From Nocardioides xinjiangensis (GTDB taxonomy: Bacteria; Actinomycetota; Actinomycetes; Propionibacteriales; Nocardioidaceae): DNA of 64,000 nt. The stretch covers positions 466,429 to 530,428 of the forward strand of contig NZ_JAFMSY010000002.1 in NCBI RefSeq assembly GCF_017916455.1, written 5' to 3'. Shown piece after piece: positions 51,110 through 60,135 of this stretch. The notes below the pieces were generated by a model. It had not been told where the DNA came from, ran no database searches, and was given only the letters and a program-made list of their open reading frames with translations. The position numbers and the translations under genes were made by a program. Position 1 is the stretch's first letter. Every line of letters starts with the position of its first letter.

Positions 51110-53890
51110 GTGAGTGACGCCGAGAAGTCCACCAAGAGCCCCGTCGCGTCGGTGATCCACGAGGGACTCCCCACGCAGCTGCCCGACATCGACCCCGACG
51201 AGACCCAGGAGTGGCTCGCGTCCTTCGACGCGATGCTCGACGACCGGGGCCGCGACCGGGCGCGCTACGTGATGCTGCGCCTGCTGGAGCGGGCCCGCGA
51301 GAAGCAGGTCGGCGTCCCGGCGCTGCGCTCCACCGACTACATCAACACGATCCCGCCGGAGCGGGAGCCGTGGTTCCCCGGCGACGAGGAGGTCGAGCGC
51401 CGCATCCGCGCGTTCATCCGGTGGAACGCAGCGGTGATGGTGTCCTCGGCCAACCGCAAGGGCCTCGAGGTCGGCGGCCACATCGCGACCTACCAGTCCT
51501 CCGCCAGCCTCTACGAGGTCGGCTTCAACCACTTCTTCCGCGGCAAGGACCACGAGGGCGGTGGCGACCAGATCTACATCCAGGGCCACGGCTCGCCGGG
51601 GGTGTACGCCCGCGCCTTCCTCGAGGGCCGGCTCAGCGAGGAGCAGCTCTACCGCTTCCGCCAGGAGGTCCAGCACGGCAAGGGCGCCGGCCTGCCGTCG
51701 TATCCCCACCCCCGTCTGATGCCCGACTTCTGGGAGTTCCCGACGGTGTCGATGGGCCTCACCGCCATCGGCTCGATCTACCAGGCCCGGTTCAACCGCT
51801 ACCTCGACAACCGCGGCATCAAGGACACCACGCAGCAGCGGGTGTGGGCCTTCATGGGCGACGGCGAGATGGCCGAGCCGGAGTCGCTCGGCGCCATCCG
51901 GGTCGCGGCCCGCGAGGAGCTCGACAACCTCACCTGGGTCATCAACTGCAACCTCCAGCAGCTCGACGGCCCGGTCACCGGCAACGGCAAGATCATCCAG
52001 GAGCTCGAGGCCAACTTCCGCGGCGCCGGCTGGAACGTCATCAAGGTCGTGTGGGGCCGCGAGTGGGACGCCCTCCTGGCCCGCGACGTCGACGGGGTGC
52101 TGGTCAACCAGATGAACTCCACGCCCGACGGCCAGTTCCAGACCTACTCCACCGAGGACGGCGCCTACGTCCGCGAGCACTTCTTCGGGGGTGACCCGCG
52201 CCTGCGCAAGATGGTCGAGCACATGTCGGACGCGCAGATCGAGAAGCTGCCGCGCGGCGGCCACGACTACCGCAAGGTGTACGCCGCCTTCGACGCCGCG
52301 AGCAAGCACACCGGCCAGCCGACGGTGATCCTCGCCCACACCATCAAGGGATGGACGATCGACGCCCTCGAGGGCAAGAACGCCACCCACCAGATGAAGA
52401 AGCTGACCCTCGCGGACCTCAAGAAGTTCCGCGACCGGCTCTACCTGCCGATCAGCGACCGCGACCTCGAGGAGTCCTACGAGTCGACCGGCGGCGCGCC
52501 GTTCTTCCACCCCGGCGCCGAGGCCCCGGAGATCGAGTACATGCTCGAGCGCCGCAAGGCCCTCGGTGGCTCGATCCCCCGCCGCGTCAACCGGGCCACC
52601 GCGCTGAAGCTGCCGGGTGACGAGCTGTACGCCGAGCTCAAGCAGGGCTCGGGCAAGAACAAGTTCGCCTCGACGATGGCCGTCGTCCGGCTGCTGCGCG
52701 ACTGGATGAAGGACCCGGAGATCGGCGACCGCCTGGTGCCGATCGCGCCCGACGAGTACCGCACGTTCGGCATGGACTCGATGTTCCCGAGCGCCAAGGT
52801 CTACAACCCGGGCGGTCAGCAGTACGAGTCGGTCGACCGGAAGATGCTGCTCTCCTACAAGGAGTCGGCGCAGGGCCAGATGCTCCACGAGGGCATCTCC
52901 GAGGCGGGCGCGATGGCGTCGGCCACCGCCGCCGGGTCGGCGTACTCCACGCACGGCGAGCACATGATCCCGTTCTACATCTTCTACTCGATGTTCGGCT
53001 TCCAGCGCACGGGCGACTCGATCTGGGCAATGGCCGACCAGCTCGCGCGCGGCTTCCTCATCGGTGCGACCGCGGGTCGCACGACCCTGACGGGCGAGGG
53101 CCTCCAGCACGCCGACGGCCACTCCCCGCTGCTCGCGGCGACGAACCCGGCGGTCGTGCACTACGACCCGGCGTTCGCCTACGAGATCGCCCACATCATG
53201 CAGGACGGCCTCGAGCGGATGTACGGCTCCGGCGGGCCTGACGGCCAGGGCGAGGACGTGATCTACTACCTCACCGTCTACAACGAGCCCGTCTCGATGC
53301 CGGCCGAGCCGGCCGACGTCGACCGCGAGGGCATCCTCCGGGGCATCCACCGGGTCTCGACTGCCGAGGGCGATGGCCCGCGGGTCCAGCTGCTCGCCTC
53401 CGGCGTCGGCTACCCGTGGATCCACGACGCGGCCCGGATGCTCGCCGAGGACTGGGGCGTGCAGTCCGACCTCTGGTCGGTCACGTCGTGGAACGAGCTG
53501 GCCCGCGACGCCGTCGCCGCCGAGGAGTGGAACCTCCTGCACCCCGGCGAGGAGCGGCGCACGGCCTACGTCAGCGACAAGCTGGCCGGCGTGCAGGGTC
53601 CGGTCGTCGCGGTGTCGGACTACATGCGGGCCGTCCCGCTGCAGATCGCCCGCTGGGTGCCCGGCGACTACCGCGTCCTGGGCGCCGACGGGTTCGGCTT
53701 CGCCGACACCCGTCCCGCCGCCCGGCGCTTCTTCCACATCGACGCCGTCAGCGTCGTCGTCCAGGCCCTCCAGGCCCTGGCCGACGCGGGCGAGATCGCG
53801 GTGGAGAAGGTCGTCGAGGCGGCGCAGCGCTACAAGATCGACGACCCCACCGCGACGAGGGACATCAAGCAGGAGGGCGGGGACGCCTGA
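51110..53890 (+). CDS. aceE: Pyruvate dehydrogenase E1 component, homodimeric
   Basis: Thiamine-diphosphate enzyme that decarboxylates pyruvate and feeds acetyl groups to E2, supplying acetyl-CoA. The 926 residues are full length; [20 protein letters not shown] near 120, [20 protein letters not shown] near 248 (TPP motif) and [19 protein letters not shown] near 663 are diagnostic. The gene for E2 is not in the window. CACGAT lies 6 nt before the GTG start, which decides it: leaderless mRNA. Its place before fasR and the fab operon is the conserved actinobacterial order. Confidence 0.96.
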   Translation: MSDAEKSTKSPVASVIHEGLPTQLPDIDPDETQEWLASFDAMLDDRGRDRARYVMLRLLERAREKQVGVPALRSTDYINTIPPEREPWFPGDEEVERRIRAFIRWNAAVMVSSANRKGLEVGGHIATYQSSASLYEVGFNHFFRGKDHEGGGDQIYIQGHGSPGVYARAFLEGRLSEEQLYRFRQEVQHGKGAGLPSYPHPRLMPDFWEFPTVSMGLTAIGSIYQARFNRYLDNRGIKDTTQQRVWAFMGDGEMAEPESLGAIRVAAREELDNLTWVINCNLQQLDGPVTGNGKIIQELEANFRGAGWNVIKVVWGREWDALLARDVDGVLVNQMNSTPDGQFQTYSTEDGAYVREHFFGGDPRLRKMVEHMSDAQIEKLPRGGHDYRKVYAAFDAASKHTGQPTVILAHTIKGWTIDALEGKNATHQMKKLTLADLKKFRDRLYLPISDRDLEESYESTGGAPFFHPGAEAPEIEYMLERRKALGGSIPRRVNRATALKLPGDELYAELKQGSGKNKFASTMAVVRLLRDWMKDPEIGDRLVPIAPDEYRTFGMDSMFPSAKVYNPGGQQYESVDRKMLLSYKESAQGQMLHEGISEAGAMASATAAGSAYSTHGEHMIPFYIFYSMFGFQRTGDSIWAMADQLARGFLIGATAGRTTLTGEGLQHADGHSPLLAATNPAVVHYDPAFAYEIAHIMQDGLERMYGSGGPDGQGEDVIYYLTVYNEPVSMPAEPADVDREGILRGIHRVSTAEGDGPRVQLLASGVGYPWIHDAARMLAEDWGVQSDLWSVTSWNELARDAVAAEEWNLLHPGEERRTAYVSDKLAGVQGPVVAVSDYMRAVPLQIARWVPGDYRVLGADGFGFADTRPAARRFFHIDAVSVVVQALQALADAGEIAVEKVVEAAQRYKIDDPTATRDIKQEGGDA

Positions 53891-53912
53891 GGTCGCTCGA
53901 CCTCGCGTCCCC
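53879..53912 (+). terminator. Terminator hairpin overlapping the aceE stop
   Basis: GGGGACGC (53879-53886) and GAGGTC (53889-53894) pair with GACCTC (53899-53904) and GCGTCCCC (53905-53912), a 14-bp stem with a 2-nt bulge and a 4-nt loop. The left arm includes the last codons of aceE. Confidence 0.7.
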
Positions 53913-53941
53913 TGCCCTCGACGGCCCGGGCCGGGGAGTCC

Positions 53942-54979
53942 TCAGCCCGCCTCGGGCACCGGCTGCAGCGGGCGCTCCCCCGCCTCGGCCTCGACGGGCT
54001 CGGTGGCGGCACCCTGCAGCAGCAGGCGCCGCCACCGCTCGGGGTCGTGCCGGCTCGGCTCGGTCGTCCGGATGAAGTCCCGCACGATCTTGGCGAACCG
54101 CTCGGGGTGGTCCTTGTGCGGGAAGTGCCCGGCGTTGGGGACGACCTCGATCCGCGCGCCGGGCGCGAGCTCACGGGCGTTGTCGGCGTGCGAGGCGGGG
54201 ATCACCCGGTCGTCCGCGCCCCACACGACGCAGATCGGCATCGCCTCGGTCAGGTAGGCGCGGTCGGCCATCGTGATGACCTGGCCCTTCCAGTCCACCA
54301 CCGCCCGCACGACGTGGCGGATCGCCGCCCGCGCGTGGCGGTCGCGGAACGAGTCGTACACGTCGGCCGCCTCACCCAGGTCGCGCAGCCCCCGCACGCC
54401 GCTGCGCGCGAGGAGGCGCATGGTCGTGCCGGCCAACTGGCGCACGCCCGGGGCCGTCAGCACACCCATGGCGTGCTCCCAGCCCGGCGTCGTGATCGCA
54501 CGGATGGCGGGTGAGACCTCCGGCCCGAGGCCGCCGGAGCCCACGAGCACCAGCCGCTCGGTCAGCCCGGGGAACTGGTAGGCGAACTGCATCGCCACCC
54601 CGCCACCGAAGCTGTGCCCGACCACCGTCGCGGAGTCGACACCCAGCACCGTCAGCAGGTCGCGCACCCCGTTGGCGTAGCCCGCGACGCTGTAGTCACC
54701 CCGCGGCTTGTCCGAGGCGCCGTGGCCGAGCAGGTCGGGCGCGATCACGGTGTGGGTCCGGGCGAGCGAGTCGATGACGGCGTCCCACGTGGTGTGGTCG
54801 CAGCCGAGGCCGTGCAGCAGCAGGACGACCGGACCCGAGCCGGCCCGGACGTACGCGCGCCGGTGGCCGTGCACGACGACGTGCTCCAGGTGCGGCGTGG
54901 GGGTGCGGCGCACGAGACCTCCGATCGGGACGGCTGCCGGGTCCGACCGGCGTGGTGCCCGTACCCGGCGAGCGAGCAT
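53942..54979 (-). CDS. Alpha/beta hydrolase
   Basis: A hydrolase of about 345 residues: oxyanion region LLLHGLGCDHTTWD near 55, nucleophile elbow VVGHSFGGGVAMQ near 121 with the catalytic Ser, Asp in WGADDRVIP near 259 and His in NAGHFPHKDHPE near 287. It is probably a lipase or esterase. The frame opens to 55030 but that stretch covers the operators upstream of fasR and encodes an Arg/Ser/Ala-rich lead, so I took the ATG at 54979 (MLARRVRAPRR); an inner start is also possible. It diverges from fasR and could share its control. Confidence 0.8.
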   Translation of the reverse strand: MLARRVRAPRRSDPAAVPIGGLVRRTPTPHLEHVVVHGHRRAYVRAGSGPVVLLLHGLGCDHTTWDAVIDSLARTHTVIAPDLLGHGASDKPRGDYSVAGYANGVRDLLTVLGVDSATVVGHSFGGGVAMQFAYQFPGLTERLVLVGSGGLGPEVSPAIRAITTPGWEHAMGVLTAPGVRQLAGTTMRLLARSGVRGLRDLGEAADVYDSFRDRHARAAIRHVVRAVVDWKGQVITMADRAYLTEAMPICVVWGADDRVIPASHADNARELAPGARIEVVPNAGHFPHKDHPERFAKIVRDFIRTTEPSRHDPERWRRLLLQGAATEPVEAEAGERPLQPVPEAG

Positions 54980-55017
54980 GCGATGCGCCGCGGAGCGGGG
55001 CGACGCCGCCGCGCTTC

Positions 55018-55047
55018 GTGGGAACCCCACTACGGGTGGGATCCCAC
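55018..55047. promoter_or_regulatory. Two palindromic operators in front of fasR
   Basis: GTGGGAACCCCAC (55018-55030, imperfect) and GTGGGATCCCAC (55036-55047, perfect) start 18 bp apart. The second ends on the base before the -10 TACAGT (55048-55053) of fasR, so a protein bound there would cover the promoter spacer. Likely autoregulation by FasR, and possibly control of the divergent hydrolase gene. Confidence 0.6.
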
Positions 55048-55059
55048 TACAGTCGTGCC

Positions 55060-56232
55060 ATGCCCGCCTCGAGACGCCGCGCCGCCGAGGCGCTGCGCAA
55101 CTCGACGGGAGCGCTGAGCACGGCGGCCACGGCCCGGATGTCGAGCGACCTCCCCTGGTTCGACGACCTCAGCGCGGAGGACCGCTCGTGGGTCGGCCTC
55201 ATCGTGCAGGCCGGCATCCGGGGCTTCGTGGACTGGTTCGACCGCGAGGTCGAGGCCTCGGCGCACGACCCGCTCGACGTCGTGGTCTTCGGCGCCGCGC
55301 CGCGCGAGCTGACGGGCGTGATCTCGTTGCAGCAGACCGTCGAGCTGGTGCGGCTCAGCATCCGCGTGGTCGAGACCACCATCGACGCGCTCCTCGACCC
55401 CGAGGACGCCGGCGAGGTGCACGACGCCGTGCTCCGTTACGCCCGTGAGGTCGCGTTCGCGACCGCCGCGGTGTACGCCCGCGCCGCGGAGTCGCGCGGA
55501 GCCTGGGACGCCCGGCTCGAGGCCCTCGTGGTCGACGCCGTCGTACGTGCGGAGGCGGACGAGACCGTGCTCTCGCGCGCCAGCGCGCTCGGCTGGGGCG
55601 CCCACGGGGACGTCGCCGTCGTGCTGGGCGCGGTGCCTCCCCACCGTGCCGAGCTCGACGTGTTCGAGTCCGTGCGCCGCTCGGCGCGCGCCGGCGACAT
55701 GGACGCCCTGTGCGCCACGCAGGGCGACCGGCTGGTGGTGGTGCTCGGCGGGGTGAGCGACCCGCTGAAGGCCGCCACCCGGCTGCTCGACCACTTCGGC
55801 GAGGGCCCCGTGGTGGTCGGCCCGGTGACCGCCGACCTCGCCCACGCCAGCGCCTCGGCGCGGGCGGCGCTGTCCGCACACCGCGCGGCCAGCGGCTGGC
55901 CCGACGCGCCGCGGCCGGTGGCCAGCCGGGACCTGCTCCCCGAGCGCGCGCTGGCCGGCGACGGCCACGCCCGGCGCCACCTCGTCGAGGAGGTCTACCT
56001 CCCGCTCATGGCCGCCCGGGGCACCCTGATCGAGACGCTCGGCGCCTGGTTCGAACACGGCTCCTCGATCGAGGCGACGGCCCGCGCCCTGTTCGTGCAC
56101 CCCAACACGGTGCGCTACCGGCTGCGCCAGATCTCCGACGCCACCGGCTGGTCGCCGACCCGACCGCGGGAGGCCTTCGCCCTGCAGCTGGCGCTCATCC
56201 TGGGACGACAGTCGGGCCGCACGCATTTGTAG
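55060..56232 (+). CDS. fasR: PucR/CdaR-type regulator of fatty-acid synthesis (FasR-like)
   Basis: A 390-residue regulator. The C-terminal ETLGAWFEHGSSIEATARAL followed by FVHPNTVRYRLRQI (about 326-360) is the PucR-type helix-turn-helix; the middle is a GGDEF-like/PucR linker domain (GDRLVVVLGGVSDPLKAATR). In Streptomyces the gene at this position, upstream of fabD, encodes FasR, which activates the fabD-fabH-acpP-fabF operon; the same role is inferred from position and family. TACAGT lies 6 nt before the ATG: leaderless, with operators next to it. Confidence 0.85.
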   Translation: MPASRRRAAEALRNSTGALSTAATARMSSDLPWFDDLSAEDRSWVGLIVQAGIRGFVDWFDREVEASAHDPLDVVVFGAAPRELTGVISLQQTVELVRLSIRVVETTIDALLDPEDAGEVHDAVLRYAREVAFATAAVYARAAESRGAWDARLEALVVDAVVRAEADETVLSRASALGWGAHGDVAVVLGAVPPHRAELDVFESVRRSARAGDMDALCATQGDRLVVVLGGVSDPLKAATRLLDHFGEGPVVVGPVTADLAHASASARAALSAHRAASGWPDAPRPVASRDLLPERALAGDGHARRHLVEEVYLPLMAARGTLIETLGAWFEHGSSIEATARALFVHPNTVRYRLRQISDATGWSPTRPREAFALQLALILGRQSGRTHL

Positions 56233-56249
56233 GGAACCTCCAACGTTCC
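56233..56249. promoter_or_regulatory. Inverted repeat in front of fabD
   Basis: GGAAC (56233-56237) and GTTCC (56245-56249) are separated by 7 bp; the site begins right after the fasR stop and lies 63-79 bp before the fabD start. Possible FasR site for activation of the operon. Confidence 0.4.
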
Positions 56250-56311
56250 GGGGGTGAGTTTCGTCGGCGCCGGACCCGCGACGAGCTGCCCCGACCCGGC
56301 ACAGTGGTGGT

Positions 56312-57496
56312 GTGCTCGTCATCGTCGCTCCCGGTCAAGGGGCCCAGACCCCCGGTTTCCTCTCGCCCTGGCTGGAGGACCCCACGTTCGCGGCCCGCTT
56401 CGACTGGCTGGCCACCGTCGCCGGGATCGACCTGGCGCACTACGGCACCGAGGCCGACGCCGAGACGATCCGCGACACCAAGATCGCCCAGCCGCTGCTG
56501 GTCGCCACCGGCCTGATCGCCGCCCTGGACCTCTTCCCGCACCCCGCCGACGCGTTCGCGCGGATCGGCGCCGTCGCCGGCCACAGCGTCGGCGAGCTCA
56601 CCGCGGCCGCGGGCGCCCGTGCCATCACCGCCGAGCAGGCGATGGTCCTCGTCCGCGAGCGCGGGAACGCGATGGCCGCCGCCGCGGCGACCACGGCCAC
56701 CGGCATGACGGCCGTGCTCGGCGGCGACCGCGAGGAGGTCCTCGCCTCCATCGAGCGCCACGGACTGACGCCCGCCAACGACAACGGTCCGGGGCAGGTC
56801 GTCGCCGCGGGCACGATGGAGCAGCTCGCCGCCTTCGCCGAGGAGCCCCCGGCGAAGGCCCGGCTGATGCCGCTCAGCGTGGCCGGCGCGTTCCACACGA
56901 GCCACATGGCGCCGGCCGTCGACCGCCTCGCGGGGCTCGCCCGGTCGGTCTCGACCCACGACCCCCGCACCCCGGTCATCTCCAACCGCGACGGGCAGGT
57001 CGTCCACGACGGGCGCGAGGTGCTGCGCCGGATCGTCGGCCAGATCGCCAACCCGGTGCGCTGGGACCTCTGCATGGAGACCATGGCCGACCTCGGCGTG
57101 ACCGGCATCCTCGAGATGCCGCCCGCCGGCACCCTGACCGGCATCGCGAAGCGGGCGCTCAAGGGCGTGGAGACCTTCGCCCTCAAGACACCCGACCAGC
57201 TCGACGCGGCACGGGAGTTCTGCGACGAGCACGGCGAGGCGTCGATGATCGAGACCACGCCGACGTGGCGCATGGTCGTCTCGCCCGCCAAGGGCACCTT
57301 CCACATCTCCGCCGAGGCCGCTCAGCTGCACCTGCTCGCCCCGGGCGCCACGATCGGTGCCGTCGCCAGCCTCCGCGACCGCACGGAGATCACCGCCCCG
57401 CACGGCGGCTCGGTGGTCGAGTGGCTCGTCGAGGACGGCGACCTCGTCGCGCCCGGCCAGCCGCTGCTGCGCCTGCACCCCGAGGCGTCCCTCTGA
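56312..57496 (+). CDS. fabD: Malonyl-CoA:ACP transacylase with lipoyl/biotinyl-like C-terminal domain
   Basis: Loads malonyl groups onto ACP. Residues 1-315 form the transacylase: VIVAPGQGAQTPGF, AGHSVGELTAAAG near 89 (Ser nucleophile), NDNGPGQVVAAG near 152 and AFHTSHMAPAVDR near 195 (His). Typical FabD ends at 300-316 residues; this one has 394. The extra 75 residues read like a biotinyl/lipoyl hammerhead (KGTFHISAEA; TAPHGGSVVEWLVEDGDLVA; PGQPLLRL) but the modifiable Lys position is occupied by SLRDRTEI, so it should not carry a cofactor. CACAGT (56300-56305) is 6 nt before the GTG. Overlaps fabH by 1 nt. Confidence 0.9.
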   Translation: MLVIVAPGQGAQTPGFLSPWLEDPTFAARFDWLATVAGIDLAHYGTEADAETIRDTKIAQPLLVATGLIAALDLFPHPADAFARIGAVAGHSVGELTAAAGARAITAEQAMVLVRERGNAMAAAAATTATGMTAVLGGDREEVLASIERHGLTPANDNGPGQVVAAGTMEQLAAFAEEPPAKARLMPLSVAGAFHTSHMAPAVDRLAGLARSVSTHDPRTPVISNRDGQVVHDGREVLRRIVGQIANPVRWDLCMETMADLGVTGILEMPPAGTLTGIAKRALKGVETFALKTPDQLDAAREFCDEHGEASMIETTPTWRMVVSPAKGTFHISAEAAQLHLLAPGATIGAVASLRDRTEITAPHGGSVVEWLVEDGDLVAPGQPLLRLHPEASL

Positions 57497-58509
57497 TGGC
57501 CACGATCAACGCCCCCGCCGGCGCGGCGCACGCCCGCATCCTGGGACTCGGCGTCTACCGGCCGTCCCGCCTGGTCCCGAACTCCGAGGTGGTCGACGCG
57601 ATCGACTCCAGCGACGAGTGGATCCAGCAGCGCTCGGGCATCAGGACACGGCGCTTCGCCTCGCCCGAGGAGACCGTGCAGATGATGAGCGTGGCCGCCT
57701 CCCGGCAGGCCCTCGAACGCGCCGGCATCACGGCCGCGCAGGTCGGCTGCGTCGTCGTCGCGACGGTCAGCCACCTGCTGCAGACGCCCGCCATCGCCCC
57801 GGCGATCGCCACCGAGCTCGGCACCGACCACGCCGCCGCGTTCGACATCTCCGCCGCCTGCGCCGGCTTCTGCCACGCGGTCGCGCTCGGCTCCGACATG
57901 GTGCGCGGCGGCAGCGCCCGCCACGTCCTGGTCATCGGCGTCGAACGGCTCTCCGACATCACCGACATGACCGACCGCGGCACCGCCTTCATCTTCGCCG
58001 ACGGGGCCGGCGCGGCCGTGATCGGTCCGAGCGACGTCCCGGGCGTCGGGCCGGTGGTCTGGGGCTCGGACGGGGAGCAGTACGACCTCATCCGCCAGCG
58101 CGAGGACTGGCGCGACGTCGTCGGCAGCGACCAGGAGCCCGGGTCCGGCGTGATGCCGCACCTCACCATGCAGGGCAACCCCGTGTTCCGCTGGGCCTCC
58201 TTCACGATGGCGAAGGTGGCGCAGCAGGCGCTCGACGCCGCCGGCGTCAGCGCCGAGGAGCTCGACGTCTTCGTGCCCCACCAGGCCAACATGCGCATCA
58301 TCGACGCGATGGCCCGGTCGATGAAGCTCCCCGAGCACGTCCGCATCGGCCGTGACATCGCCGACCAGGGCAACACCTCGGCCGCCTCCATCCCGCTCGC
58401 GCTCGACCGGATGATGCTCGAGGGCGACGCCCGCAGCGGCGACACCGCGCTGCTCATCGCCTTCGGCGCCGGCCTGGCGTACGCCGCCCAGGTCGTCACC
58501 GTCCCCTGA
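57496..58509 (+). CDS. fabH: 3-oxoacyl-ACP synthase III
   Basis: Starts type II fatty-acid synthesis by condensing a starter acyl-CoA with malonyl-ACP. 337 residues; DEWIQQRSGIRTRR near 36, the catalytic Cys in DISAACAGFCHAVALGSDM near 117, His in FVPHQANMRIID near 256 and Asn in DQGNTSAASIPLA near 291. Starter preference (acetyl or branched) cannot be read with certainty. The ATG overlaps the fabD TGA (TGATG). Confidence 0.95.
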   Translation: MATINAPAGAAHARILGLGVYRPSRLVPNSEVVDAIDSSDEWIQQRSGIRTRRFASPEETVQMMSVAASRQALERAGITAAQVGCVVVATVSHLLQTPAIAPAIATELGTDHAAAFDISAACAGFCHAVALGSDMVRGGSARHVLVIGVERLSDITDMTDRGTAFIFADGAGAAVIGPSDVPGVGPVVWGSDGEQYDLIRQREDWRDVVGSDQEPGSGVMPHLTMQGNPVFRWASFTMAKVAQQALDAAGVSAEELDVFVPHQANMRIIDAMARSMKLPEHVRIGRDIADQGNTSAASIPLALDRMMLEGDARSGDTALLIAFGAGLAYAAQVVTVP

Positions 58510-58543
58510 CCCCTGCACCACCCACAACAAGAAGGGAAGGCCC

Positions 58544-58789
58544 ATGGCCACCACCGAAGAAATCCGCGCCGACCTCGCCGACATCGTCAACGAGGTCGCC
58601 GGCGTCGACGCCGACGACGTCCAGCTGGACAAGTCCTTCGTGGACGACCTCGACGTCGACTCGCTCTCCATGGTCGAGGTCGTCGTGGCCGCGGAGGAGA
58701 AGTTCGGCGTGACCATCCCCGACGACGAGGTCAAGAACCTCAAGACCGTCGGCGACGCCGTCGCCTACATCGAGCGCGCCCAGGGCTGA
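58544..58789 (+). CDS. acpP: Acyl carrier protein
   Basis: An 81-residue acidic four-helix protein that carries acyl chains on a phosphopantetheine arm attached to the Ser of DDLDVDSLSMVEVVVAAEE. AAGAAGGGAAGGCCC lies before the ATG. It sits between fabH and fabF as in other actinobacteria. Confidence 0.97.
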   Translation: MATTEEIRADLADIVNEVAGVDADDVQLDKSFVDDLDVDSLSMVEVVVAAEEKFGVTIPDDEVKNLKTVGDAVAYIERAQG

Positions 58790-58896
58790 CACCCCGGCAC
58801 GTCGCGGGGGCCGGCGTCCACGCCGGCCCCCGCGACCCGGGCCGCTCCTCCACCCCTGCGAACCACCCACCGCCGCGAGAAACGGAACCCCATCTG

Positions 58897-60135
58897 ATGC
58901 CCTCGACCCGCGTAGTCGTCACCGGCCTCGGCACCACGTCCCCCGTGGGGGGTGACGTCGCCTCCACGTGGCAGGCCCTGCTGTCGGGGACCTCCGGCAT
59001 CGCGCACCTCACCGACGAGTGGGTCGAGCAGCTGCCCGTGCGCATCGGCGGCCGGGTGGCCGTCGAGCCCTCCGAGGTCCTCGAGCGGGTCAAGGCACGC
59101 CGGCTCGACCGGTCCAGCCAGTTCGCCATGGTCGCCGCCGACCAGGCCTGGGCCGACGCCGGCCTCGACGGCGCCGGCCTGGAGCCCGAGCGCCTCGGCG
59201 TGGCCGTCGCCTCCGGCATCGGCGGCGTCACCACGCTCCTCGAGAACTACGACGCCCTCCTGCAGAAGGGGGCGCGGCGGGTCTCGCCGCTCGCGGTGCC
59301 GATGCTCATGCCCAACGCCCCGGCCGCGAACGTCAGCCTCAAGTACGGCGCCCGCGCGGCCGTCCACGCCCCCACCTCGGCCTGCGCCTCGGGCAACGAG
59401 GCCATCGCGATGGCCGTCGACCTGATCCGGCTCGGCCGCGCCGACGTGGTGATCGCCGGTGGCACCGAGGCCGCGATCCACCCGCTGCCCATGGCGGCGT
59501 TCGCCAACATGATGGCGCTGTCGAAGAACGCAGCCGACCCCACCACCGTCTCCCGTCCCTGGGACACCGCCCGCGACGGCTTCGTCCTGGGCGAGGGCGG
59601 CGCCGTGCTGGTCCTCGAGTCCGAGGAGCACGCGCGTGCCCGCGGAGCGAGGGCGTACGCCGAGGTCCGCGGCGCCGGCATCAGCAACGACGCCCACGAC
59701 ATCGCCCAGCCCGACCCCGAGGGCCGCGGCGGCACACGCGCCATCGCGATGGCCCTCCGCGAGGGCGACGTCGACCCGGCGTCGGTCGTCCACGTCAACG
59801 CCCACGCCACCTCCACGCCGAAGGGCGACATCGCCGAGGGCCTGATGCTGCACGCCGTCCTCGGCCAGCACGTCGACCGGTGCGTGGTGACCAGCACGAA
59901 GTCCATGACCGGCCACCTGCTCGGCGGGGCCGGGGCGCTCGAGGCCGTGGCCACGGTCATGGCCCTGCACGACCGGGTCAGCCCGCCGACCATCAACCTC
60001 GACGACCTGGACCCGGAGGTCGAGCTGGACATCCCCACCTCCAGGCGCGACCTCCCGCAGGGCGACATCGTCGCGCTCAACAACTCGTTCGGGTTCGGCG
60101 GGGCCAACGTCGCGGTCGCCTTCGGGAGCCTCTGA
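58897..60135 (+). CDS. fabF: Beta-ketoacyl-ACP synthase II
   Basis: Elongating condensing enzyme, 412 residues. Catalytic Cys in APTSACASGNEAIAMAVD near 163, the two His in HVNAHATSTPKGD near 300 and SMTGHLLGGAGALEAVA near 335, and Lys in STKSMT. GFVLGEGGAVLVLE near 228 is typical. It is close to mycobacterial KasA in layout. The upstream gap of 107 bp after acpP holds no clear signal except a modest GAAACGGAA before the start. The stop overlaps the accD6 start (TGATG). Confidence 0.95.
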   Translation: MPSTRVVVTGLGTTSPVGGDVASTWQALLSGTSGIAHLTDEWVEQLPVRIGGRVAVEPSEVLERVKARRLDRSSQFAMVAADQAWADAGLDGAGLEPERLGVAVASGIGGVTTLLENYDALLQKGARRVSPLAVPMLMPNAPAANVSLKYGARAAVHAPTSACASGNEAIAMAVDLIRLGRADVVIAGGTEAAIHPLPMAAFANMMALSKNAADPTTVSRPWDTARDGFVLGEGGAVLVLESEEHARARGARAYAEVRGAGISNDAHDIAQPDPEGRGGTRAIAMALREGDVDPASVVHVNAHATSTPKGDIAEGLMLHAVLGQHVDRCVVTSTKSMTGHLLGGAGALEAVATVMALHDRVSPPTINLDDLDPEVELDIPTSRRDLPQGDIVALNNSFGFGGANVAVAFGSL

